The notes under the pieces are model-generated. The model ran no database searches and had not been told where the DNA came from. It saw only the letters and a program-made list of their open reading frames with translations. Below are positions 37,601 to 49,600 of a stretch of DNA of 64,000 nucleotides, one piece after another. Numbering within the stretch: the stretch's first letter is position 1; every line of letters begins with the position of its first letter. The stretch spans positions 31,061,956 through 31,125,955 of the forward strand of contig CM048851.1 in assembly GCA_026545225.1 (NCBI GenBank). Direction: 5' to 3'. Made by a program: the position numbers and the translations under genes. This DNA comes from Cornus controversa. Lineage: Eukaryota; Streptophyta; Magnoliopsida; Cornales; Cornaceae.

Positions 37601-40600
37601 ACCATGTGATTCGACCTTCCAGTGCTCAAGGGTCGCAAGCTAGTGGCATTTGAAGCATCTGTACTTTTTGAATGCCCTCCAGAGCCGGAAGCTGCATGAG
37701 CATAAGACACACTGGACTGGAAACATCTTTGGTCTCTGCACTTCAATACACGTGAATCACTGCTAGCGTCGATATCCACATGTTTAGACACCTCAGAGCT
37801 CAACGACGGTAAACTTCTTGTCTTTGAAATGTCCTTGCATATTTCTTCTGATATAGAAGCCCCCTCAATAGGCTTCTTGATTCCCAAAGTACTTGCATGA
37901 GGGTCATCTGATAGAATTTGTTTGGCATCAGAACCTTGTACATGCAATGGAGGGACTGCATCTCTTGCCGAGTTAAAGGAAAAACGCAGAGAAGATTGGA
38001 ACGTATTCCCATCACTAACCTCAATGGAACTGGACTGAGCAGAATCTTCAAGATCTTCTTTGGACCCACTGGAGTCAATAATTGTTCCTTCCCAGAAACC
38101 AGAAGAGGGAGTAGAAGGCTCAGAGAATGAAGAATCATTAGAGCCATCAACAGTCCAGCCTGAAGAACTTGTTGATCCACATGCAGAATCTCCATCATTA
38201 AAATCGGCTTTGATCTGATTTGACCTACCCGAGCTGTTAAAACTATCTACAGGATTGACCAAAGTACGATGCTTAGTAGATGACGGCTTAATTTGATCCA
38301 AGTTTCTAGAACAACCAGTCTCAAGCTTATCAGGGACAATATAACTGGAATTATGTCCATCCAATCTCTCAGGATGATGTGAACTACTGACTCTATGGAC
38401 TGCGGCATCACCAGACGATTCAGTAGAGGTAGTGCACACAGAAAGTCCCTCAGACAATGAGGCAGTGGTAAATTTAGAAGCAGAACTGTTTCTTTTTCCA
38501 TCTGCAATCCACTCAGTTCCGTTGTCATACTTCCCACGGAAAACTTCAGGAGCGCTACGGGAATTAGAAATTGCAGGCTCTTCAGGGAATGTTTCAACTG
38601 GTTTAGCACACTGCTTCCCTTCAGACTCAAAGCTACTACCATGAATTTTGTACTCCTCTTGATTGATTGTGTTCTCAGTAGAACCGCCTCCCACATCATT
38701 GATCCGGTCAGTGTTTGCGAAAGGACGACATTCTTCCTTGTGACCTTGCCTCCAGTGAATTATCTGACACTTACCAGAGCTGAAACATTGAAATTCTGAT
38801 GTGAATAAATGCAAATGTATACTCTAGAGGCCCAAACACAGCAAAATATTGGAGCGTGGAATATAAAATGTGCAAGTTTGCAGAGAAGAGTTCCAGAGCA
38901 TATTACACATAATACCAAGCAATTCCAACTTCCACAGCTATGGTCTAAGCACAAGCAATCACCAACTGATAATACAACAATGTAATCTTATTTAAAAGGT
39001 AGGATTTTTTCACATCTTACTATAACTCAATTCAATAATCAAATTACAAAAAGGTTAACTACATGCAGTTTAGATATTAGTTAACTGGTCAGTTTCAATA
39101 CACAACTAAGCTGTTACAGTTCATATGAGCAGATATCACAGAAAAATCTTGAAAATATAGAAAGTCAGGAGTTAGTTCTATCTTCCCTTTGATGTAAATC
39201 TCAGATCTATTGATTCTTTCTCCGAACATTCCCAATTGCCAAAGCACACAAAATGCATGTGAAGCTTACAAAGTCATCAAAATAGCATTGTGAGCAAGAA
39301 TCAGCTAGGACAACCATAAGGGCACATAATGTGCTGAGAAATAGGCATGGTTTCCCAAGTGGTGATCTCAAATGGAGATTGTAGTGAAAATAGCGGTAAA
39401 TCAAACACAATCACGAAACACGACACAAAACAAAACAAACACAACACACAGAACACAAGAATTTACGTGGTTTGGTGATGTGCCTACGTCCACGGCGAAG
39501 ATCCGACCAAAAATTTCACTATGCGAAAATCAAGAGATTACAAGTTTCAACCCCAAACCCTAACTCTCGCTCTCTCACTCTTTGCATTTTTAGTGTTTTC
39601 TCTCGTTACTCACTCCAAACCCTTAGATGCACTTATATATTGGGCTACAAGAGAGTCCTAATCCGAATCCAAAACCTGCAAGCCACACAAAGCTCATTTT
39701 TCGGGTCAAACTGGGCGCGTTGCCGAGACAAAATTTAGGCCACAACATGACAAATCTCCACCTTGGCTCGAATTCCGCCAAACTTCGCAATCCCAGCTAC
39801 TCCTTTCTTGTCTCCTTCGCATGCCCCTAAGGGCCTCAACAACTGCAAACACCAATCACGCCCAGACAGTGTCTGAACTTGATAATAGGAATGACCTTAG
39901 TCATCATATCCGTCAGATTCTCTGCTATCCCAATCTTCCTCACTACAATAGCACCCAGTGCAATGCAATCACATCTCTAATGAAGTGCAACCTGACATCA
40001 ATATGCTTGGTCCTCTCAAGGAGAACCATCTGGTTTTTAGTCAGATGTATAGCACTCAGGCTGTCACAAAACACAGTCAAATCACCTGCTGTAATCCTAG
40101 ATCACTAACCAAGCCTCTAAGCCATATAACTTCCTTCACTGCCTTTGTGGCCGTCATGTACTTAGCCTCTGTAGTAGACAATGCAACTGTAGACTTGCCT
40201 TCCAACTGATCACACTCCCACAAAGAGTAAAGACATAACTGGTCAAGGACCTCCTCCTATCAAGATCTCCAGCATAATCTAAATCAACATATCCAACAAC
40301 ACTCTCAGACGTGTCGTTGCCTCTATCATAGACTAATCCAACATCTGCAGTTCCTCACAAGTACCGCAATATCCATTTTACAGCCTGCCAATGGACCTTC
40401 CTAGGTCTATCTATGTATCTGCTCACTACACTAATTGCATGTGAAACGTATGGCCTAGTACACACTATAGCATACATGATGCTACCCACTACACTAGCAT
40501 AAGGAACACGAGACATGTGCTCCACCTCTTCCTCGGTTTGTGGTGACAATTCTGCAAAAAGCCTGAAGTGGGGCTATCGATGGAGTACTCACAGGTTTGA

Positions 40601-43600
40601 TGCTTACATATCAAAGCGTTCCAACACCTTCTCTTGTTTCTTCTGTGACAAATACAATCTGCTCGTTCCTCCTCTTTGTGGCACCTAGATCCTTCATCTC
40701 AAATTCACCACTAAATTGAGCCTTCAACATTTTGATTTCTGACATGTTTCTGCAAGCTATCAACATGTCATCAACATAGAGCAACAAGTACAAATACGAA
40801 CCATTTAAGAGCCTCTTGTGATACGCACAACTGTCGAGCTCACTCCTACAGTAGCCACTCCTAACCATAAATGTGTCAAATCGCTTGTACCACTGTCTAA
40901 GAGACTGCTTCAACCCATACAAGGACTTCTTCAATAGTCAAACATGGTCTTCCTTTTCCAGAATCTCAAACCCTTCAGGCTGATGCATATAAATCTACTC
41001 TTCTAACTCTCCATGCAAGAACGCAATCTTGATATCAAGCTGCTCAAGCTCCAAGTCATACAGAGCAACCATAGCAAGTAGCACTCGGATTGAGCTATGT
41101 TTCACAACAGGAGAGAAAAGTTCATTGAAGTCCACCTCTTCCCTCTGTGTATAGCCCTTCGCCACCAAGCGTGCCTTAAACCTCGCATCTTCCACTTCTG
41201 GAGATCTTTCCTTCTTCTTGAAGACCCATTTACAGCCCACAATCTTCTGGCCCTTAGGCTTCTTGACTAGCTCCCAAGTCTGGTTCTTATGAAGAGACTC
41301 AATCTCCTCACTCATGACAACAAACCATAGTGCTGACCCTCCACCTATGATGGCCTCATGATAAGTACATGGTACTTGCTCATCAACACTCTCTGCCACA
41401 CTAAGTGTGCCACACTAAGTGCATATGCAACCGAATCAGCATGTGAAAAGCCATACTTTTGAGGTGGCTTAATCTCCCTCCTCGGTTTGTCTCTAGCCAT
41501 GCTGTATCGCTACAACTGTCCATCTTCTTCCTCAACTTGAAACTGCACTTGCTCTATCTAAACCTCTGATAGCTCCATGACGGAGCGGAAGCTATGAACG
41601 TTCACGCACGAACAAGATAACAACTTTGAATCCACAAAGTTAAGAGAAAATTGCAAAGTAATTGATATATTATTGATAAATTGATTGATTGATTTCGGCC
41701 CTATGGCAGTAAATATATTTATAATAGAGAAATTATAATCCTAACAGCACAATGAAATCTAAAAACAAAAGGAAACTTGTAGAAATTCTAATCCTAACAG
41801 GATAAGAAACCTAAAAACAAAAGGAAAACTAGCAGCACAAGAAACTGCTAAAAATAAAACTTTCTCCAAATATTCTGAAAATATTAAATAAGAAACCTAA
41901 TATTAAAAACTACTAAATATGAAATTTCAGCTAGTTCCGAGTTTGTTTGGTTCACAAACAAAATTCCCAAAACATTCAACTCTTCCTATAGAACGAAAAA
42001 ACATGATTTTCGAGTCCTAAACGAATGTTTTCAGCCATAAAACTACATGGGACACTAGCTAAAGCTAATGAGTTTTGCATACTGGGTCGTTTTTGATCAA
42101 ATATGGGTCTCGTGGAGTAAAAACGACGTGAACGAAAATCCTGTCCTACATCAATCCCCTCCACTTCAAAAGAACTCGTCCTCGAGTTTTGCTGCAAATA
42201 AAATGACTCATCATATATGAGTGTGAACAAAATTTCATACCATCTTGGACTTGATTTAATGCAACAAAATTTTATTTTATTATTTTCGGTCATTTAATTT
42301 GATCACGATACTCAAAAGGGTTAACAAAAAGTCCACAAAGCCATACCCACTATGAGAAAAACACCAACATTTGTAGATTTATCTGGTCGGTACAGCAAGT
42401 CTAAATAAATTGATGTGCTTGGAACCCATCTTTTAGGAGTCATGAATCCGTGAGACAAGTGTCCCCCATGAGGCAAGTCTAAGGCCATTACAACATCTTT
42501 CAATTTGTCCGTAATTTTTTTTTTAATAAGTAAAGATTTTATTAGCAAGCACCCAGAAAAAGGGAGGGACGACCCTTGAACAAGAACCAACTACAAGGCA
42601 AAGGAATCTCAATTTGTCCGTATTTTCTCGATATGATAAGCGATAACTCCCAAAATCCATCCAACATGATTCCTCACTCTCACCAACAACCTTCACATCT
42701 TTTGTAAGTTCACCTATATCATTGGTCCGTTGGTCGTAGTGCTATTCTCTTCAGGCTGTAATTCCGACACAATAATAGGCACTGAAAAATCGTTGGCTAA
42801 ATTATTTGGCTCAACTTCCTCTTGTTCTTTGTCTGGTTCTTTCAAATCATCAACTAAGTCTTCAAAGTGGGTCTCTGAAGATATATTATTAGAAGTCTCC
42901 TCTGCTATGACTAAGGAATCAACATCTTCATCATCTTCAACTGTAAGAACATAGATAATTTCATCATCTTGCTTGGTAGCAACATTGTCATCTTCAACTA
43001 CTAAGCAATATAATTTTGTTCACAATCAATCTCTTGAGAATCACTCGTTGCTTCTACAAAACTATCACTACTCTCCTTTGTTGATTCGAAGACAGATGAA
43101 ACCTCTCTACTGCAATTCTAATACTTGTTATACATCATTTGCTCATAATTTGGTGGTAGAAATTTAACTTTTATCAACCTTTTCATCTTGTACCACAATC
43201 GTACACGTTGTTTTCCTTGCCTCATCCGGTTAGTTTGTGTCTGATCCCACCAAACTGAAGCACATCCTTTAAACTTGAAAGCTACAAGCGGAACTTGCTT
43301 GTTTTCGAGTACATCAAAATACTAAAAAAATTCTTCAAACTTCTTCAAGCAAATCCAAGACTTCCTCAATAATAAAACTTCCACGACGAAAAGTGAGTAG
43401 ATCAAGTTTTCTTCGAAAATCACGATTGTCTGAATATCTACAGACTCTGTCATGTCTACCTTGATCACATCGATTCTTCGTAACCCCTCTAAATCCAAAC
43501 TCCTCATCATCGAAATAATCCTCATAGGCTGGAGGCTTACGTGGATATACAAGAACATAACCTGAACTGGTTCATGAGCCTGGTTGCCACCAATCCCAAG

Positions 43601-46600
43601 TCCAGCGATAGCTTGTTGGAATCCTGTAACATGCATTCCATCCGTCCAAACTATTGTTCTCAAGCTTGCATGGCTGCCCAAGGGGCCTTCACTCTGCGAT
43701 CATCGTCAACAAAGAGGGTGCTACCAAAAAACCAATTGCCAACACACCAGGGTAAATCAAGCCTCTAATACCAATTGACGGAGCAAAAGCTATAAACGTT
43801 CGCGCTCGAACAAGATAACAACTTTGAAACAAAATTGCATAGCAATTGATATATTATTGATAAATTGATTGATTGATTTCTACCTTATGGTAGTACATAT
43901 ATTTATAATAGAGAAATCATAATCCCAGTAGCACTAGGAAACCTAAAAACAAAAGGAAACTTGTAGATATCCTAATCCTAACAGGACAAGGAAACCTAAA
44001 AAAAAAAAAAAAGGAAAACTAGCAGCACTGCTAAAAAAAAAACTTTCTCCAATTATTTTGAGAGAATTAAATAAGAAACCTAATAATTAAATATTACTAA
44101 ATATGAAATTTCAATCAATTTCGAGTTCATTTGGTTCACAAACAAAATTCTCGAAATATTCATCTCTCTTCCTATAGGACAAAAAAACATGATTTTTGAG
44201 TCCTAAACAAATGTTTTCAGTCATAAAACGACATGGGCCACTAGCTAAAGCTAGTGGGTTTGCTTCTTGGGTCGTTTCTGATCAAACATGGGTCTTGTTT
44301 AGTGAACGACGTAAAAGAAAATTCTGCCCTACATCACTCCACCTGCTCACTTACACCCTGAGTTCTAGCTGAATCAACTACCTCCTTTTGCGGGGTAAGC
44401 ATCGCAGACTCATGAAATGTCACATCTCTGCTAACAAGTAATTTCTTTCCCGAAGCATCTGGGCACCACAATCTTGTATCCCTTGACCCCGGGCTCATAA
44501 CCAAGAAATATGCACTTCTTAGCCCTGGATACAAGCTTCCCCTCATTGACATGAGCATACACCCAAATATTCTCATATTACTGTAATTAGCAGGGAACGG
44601 ACAGACCATACCTCCTCTGGAGTCAATCGATAGCAGTCGATGGAGACCGGTTCACCAAGAAACAAGCTGTGGAAACAGTTTCAATCCAGAACACTTTGTC
44701 TGTCTAACCCAGTATTGGACAACATACACCGTGCTCTCTCCAATAGTGTTCTGTTCATCCGTTCTGCAACTCCATTCTGCTGCGCAATTTTCCTCACTGT
44801 GCGGTGTCTCACAACCCCGTGAGTCTTGCAAAACTCATTAAATTCTCCATCATAGAACTCCAAACCGTTGTCTTTCCTCAAACGTTTAACCTATTTTCCA
44901 GTTTGCTTTTAAATCAAGGTCTTCCACTACTTAAACATGAAAAATGCTTCATTCTTGTGTTTCAAAATGTAAACCCAGACTTTTCGAGAAAAATCATCAA
45001 TTAACGTCATCATATATCTACCACCACCATGTGAATTAACTTAAGGATCCTAAAGATCAGAATGGATATAATCCACTATGCCTTGGTCCTGTGAATTCCT
45101 GTACTAAACTTCACTCTGCATTGTTTTTCGAAGACACAATGCTCACAAAAATCCAGCTTTTTGATTTTCTGACCACCTAGTAAACCCTCCTTACTCAGAA
45201 AATCCTTCCCCCTCTCACTCATATGCTCCAGCCGCATATGCCACAACCTGATAGTATCTAAATCCAGATCCGAGGATGATACTGCAACAGAACCTATAAC
45301 TGTGCTACCCTGCAGAGCATACAAACCATGTTGCTTCAGTCCCTTCATCACCACAAGAGCACCCTTTGAAACCCTAATGACTCCACTTTCAGCCTTGTAA
45401 CTGCAGTCGATGGAATCCAGAGAAATCAAATTATTCTTCAGTTCTGGAACATGCCTGACGTCGGTTAGTGTTCTCACTATACTGTCAAACATCTTGATTC
45501 GAACTGTACCGATACTTACAACCTTGCACCACACACTATTCCCCATCAGAACTTCCCCTCAATCAATGGAACGATTAGAGGTAAACCAATCCCTGTTAGG
45601 ACAAATGTGATATGAGCAACCCGAATCAAGTATCCACTCATCATTAGAGTCGCAGACAAAAATTGTGAAAACACTACCACCATCTGAATCACTACCCTCT
45701 ACAACAGCTACCCCTACAGCTTCAGAAGATTTTCCTTTTCCCTTCTTACACTCCAAACAATCTTCCCTGAAGTGTCCTTCTTTGTGACGGGTGAAGCATT
45801 TCAGCACCTTCGATTTGTTCTTAGACTTAGAACGACTTCTGTTGTCAAACTCTCCCTTCTGATTAATTCTCCCTCTAACAACCAAGCTCTCTGCCAAACT
45901 TTTTGTATTGCCCTCAAACGTCCTTCTCTACAACTCTTTAGAATTCAAAGATGCCTTCACATCTTCCATGGACAAATTAGTTTAGCCATACGGCCCATAC
46001 ATCATCGTATCGACAAAGTTTTCGTACGAAAGTGGTAGAGAACACAACAGAATAATAGTCTGATCCTCATCATTTATTTTAACATCAATATTCTTCAAAT
46101 CTATGATGGCAGCATTAAACTTGTCAAGGTGGTCTTTCAGAGGCAAACCTTCCTACATCTGAAGAGTGAACAACCGCTGCTTTAGCTACAAGCGATTCAC
46201 AAGAGACTTCGTCATATAATGGGATTCCCATTTGCTCCACAGCTCATCCGCCATAGTCTCTCCAGAAACTTCTCACAACACCTCATTACTCAAACACAAC
46301 AAAATTGCACTGTGTGCTTTCTCCATAGCCTCATCTTTCTGATACCAATTTGTTGTGAAAACAGCCGCAAACCAAGCACAATGACAAAACACGACACAAA
46401 ACGAAACAAGCACAACACAATAATTTATGTGGTTCGGTGATGTACCTACGTCCAAGGCGAAGATTCGACGAAAGATTTCACTATGCGAAAATGAGGAGAT
46501 TACAAGTTTCAACCCCAAACCCTAGCTCTTGCTCTCTCGCTCTCTTTCTGCATTTTTAGTGTTTTCTCTCGTTACTCACTCCAAACCCTTAGATGCCTTA

Positions 46601-49600
46601 ATATATCGGTCTACAAGAAAGTCCTAATTCAGGTCCAAAACCCGTAAGCAAAAAAAGGGTCAAATTGGGTCGCAATGCGACCCAGGACAAGACAAAATTC
46701 TGGCCACAACATAATAGAGATGTTAGTACAAAAAAGTATGTATAAAAAAATTGAAAGCTAACATGTTGGATTTGATAGAAAAGCAATTAAAAGGTGAGTT
46801 AAATCTTGTCTTCTGGAAACTAATAATGCTCCACTTCATAAGAGCAATAAAAAATTATGAGCAAGGGAAGGAAGGAGGGATCAAGAGTTATCTCTTGGGA
46901 AAAAATAATCTTTTCCTCTTTTTGTAAGGAGAGAAGGAAGCAGTGTAGTTATGTGTGATATTAGCATTATAAATCTATATATTTTAGGAAAATTTTCCAA
47001 GGGCCAAAACTTATAAAAAAAAAAAAGAAAAAGGAAGGAAGCATGTCCCTAATCTTCTTTCCCACTCTTGAGGGGAATGCCTAAGACTGGTCTGCACCCT
47101 CTATTCCTTCTCCTTATGTTTCTACCAAACCATGGAATTCTGTAACTTCTTTTCTTTTCTTTCCTTCTATCAAATGGACAATATGCAAGATTAAGACGGT
47201 TGTTAAAACGTCAAACAAAATCTTACAATCGTACGACATTAGGATTCAAAAATATTGAATCAATCCTGATCTCACAAAAATCCCAGAAGGGTGTATCCAT
47301 GTAAAATTCTTGTAGAATCATAAGAATCATGGGATCCCAATTCAACTCCTATTCTACTAATCCTTTATATATATATATATATATATAATAACAAAGGATG
47401 CCTTCATCCCCTTCAAGGGCGGGACTTATACCTTTGAATACCTGTAATCACCCACAAGCCACGGGTATTGGATAAACCTAGGGAGGAGGTTTTGACGCCT
47501 CGCCTCCAGAAGTTGAATACAAGACCCAGAGGTATTATACCAACTTAGCTATCTTGTGGGGGTTTTATTCTACTTATCCTACTACACAATAAAATGTTAT
47601 ATTTTATGTTCTTTCTTGATAAGTTAAGTCCCGAGACCAAGACCCACTTAAATGTCCTAATAAGTGCAATTATATCAAAATTTGCTTCATATTTTGAATA
47701 TGCAATAATTCTTCTAGTCTGCTTTGTAATAGTTAAATACTTTAATAGCTGCTATAGGTAACTTAATTCCTTATTTTGACAATTATGAATTCAAATTATT
47801 TTCCTTCCCTTTTCTTCCTTTCTTTCCTTTTTTTTGTTGGTTATTATGCTATGATATGTAACAAAGAAGCAGACAAAATTTTTCTTTAAAACATTACTTC
47901 AACCAATTGACGACTCCATCTCTCTCTCAAGCTAAATCATTTATTTCAAGCTAATTAATCTTAGGGATAATTACACTTACCTCCCTTCTAGTTTGGTTTT
48001 ATAACACTTACCTCCCCTGTGTTTTGGAATATAACACTTACCCCCCTCTAGTTTGCACATTGGTAACAAATACCCCCTTTTGTCGATTAAACTAACGGTT
48101 ATTGCTAATATCATAAAAATTTAATCTTAAAAGAACAATTATACCCTCAAAAATGTTGCAACTGAAGTTAGCGGGTCTCGATTTCAATGACAGCTCCGAC
48201 ATTGGGATAGTAGTGGCTAGTGGTTTGGCCGGAGCTGGGTCTTCTCAGCAATGGGATGGCATTGGGATGGTAGTGGCTAGTGGTTTGGCTAGAGCTGGGT
48301 CTTCTTGGCAGTGGTTTCAATGGTGATTGTTCATGGTGCAGGTGGTGGGTGGTGACTCTTCTGGAGGTGATGTTGCTATGGTTGAAAGTCCGAAGTGGGT
48401 CTGCTCAAAATGGTGGCTCATAGTGGGGTATAATTGTCCTTTTAAGATTAAATTTTGATGATATTAGCAATAACCATTAGTTTGATTGACAAAAGGGGGT
48501 ATTTGTTACCAATGTGCAAACTAGAGGGAGGTAAGTGTTATATTCCAAAACACAGGGGAGGTAAGTGTTATAAAACCAAACTAGAAGGGAGGTAAGTGTA
48601 ATTATCCCATTAATCTTATATGTACACAGATGTGTAGTGCCCATTTTTGTCCTTTTCCCTGTGTTATAGCTCCCATATAAAATCTCATGGACAAGTCGTC
48701 GTCTAGGAAGCATGTACACTCCTCTAGAAGTGTACATGCTTGTATGAACACGTGTACGACATGTACACGCGTGGCACATGGCCGGACGAACATATGTTTT
48801 AAGACTAGAATTGTCCTATGATCTAAATATTCTTTTTCTTAGTTGGACACGGCGAGAACGCATTTGGGACACTTTTAGGACTTGACGGAGTAGTTTTGTA
48901 ATTATTTTTAAAAAAATAGAATTTCAATGTAATTTTAAAACATATTATGCGTTAATTAAAAGATTAATATATAGCTTTAGAAAACAAAAACAATATCTAT
49001 CCAACTCTAAGCTGTAATTTAGTGATTAATATAAATTTAGATAAACTAAGCAAAACATTTTTTTTGATATACAACAATATATATGTGTATATATATATAT
49101 ATTTACATATCCCAGTCGTGTCCTATTCTTTATAGATTTGTCCTCAAAGCAGGGATACAAATATGGAACTTGGATACGACACGACACGAACATGGTGACA
49201 CTAAAAATCGTAAAAAATTAAGATACGGACACCGCAAGGACACGACGACTAATAAATATATCTTTTTATATATATGACCCTATATTTTAAGAGTAATATT
49301 ATTTTTCATCAACCTAACAATGAAAATTAATAAATTACAATAATTAATGAGCTATAAAAATAATTCAATTTATTGATAAACAAGCCCCCAATCACAAACC
49401 ACCAAATTACAAGAACACGCCAAGAATTATAAATGGTTTGGCTAAACAAGCCTACATCCACGAAGAGCCCAAATTCACTATATAGATTGTAACGGTACAA
49501 GTTGAAGAATTGTATCAAGAGTACACTCAACCCTTAACCCTTATACATTCAATCTCACTCAAAAGGAAATCACAAATTCTAAACAAGAATTCTCTCTCTA

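Larger units (their letters stand above)
41578..44336 (-). mobile_element. Non-autonomous Ty3/gypsy-like LTR element, gag only, nested in copia
   Basis: LTRs at 41578-42153 and 43776-44336 start TGATGTAGG and end GCTCCGTCA in minus orientation. Perfect 5-bp target duplications CTCCA lie at 41573-41577 and 44337-44341. A primer-binding site ATTGGTATTAGAGG abuts the right LTR and a polypurine tract AAGTGGAGGGGA abuts the left LTR. The 1.6-kb interior encodes only a degenerate Gag-like region: [17 protein letters not shown] and [18 protein letters not shown] are the Retrotrans_gag signature. An acidic tail follows. No protease, RT or integrase is present. It interrupts the copia pol between integrase and RT. 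Confidence 0.85.
39380..46711 (-). mobile_element. Ty1/copia retrotransposon, decayed, with nested insertion
   Basis: LTRs at 46351-46711 (5' LTR in element orientation) and 39380-39747 (3' LTR) begin TGTTGTGG and end in CACAACA/CACTACA. Inside the 5' LTR a primer-binding site TTGGTATCAG (minus strand, about 46347-46338) matches initiator tRNA-Met. The domain order on the minus strand is gag, zinc knuckle, protease, integrase, reverse transcriptase, RNase H, which defines copia. The frame is broken by several stops and by the element at 41578-44336. The LTRs differ at many positions, so the insertion is old. No matching 5-bp target duplication is adjacent: GAGAT is left of one end but lies 5 bp beyond the other. 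Confidence 0.9.

Noticed and set aside
38780..38814. ATG-like start of UBP16 at 38814
   Set aside because: The frame upstream of 38779 does not continue the MYND finger; exon 1 at 54818-55113 supplies the missing Cys ligands and fits the phase exactly.
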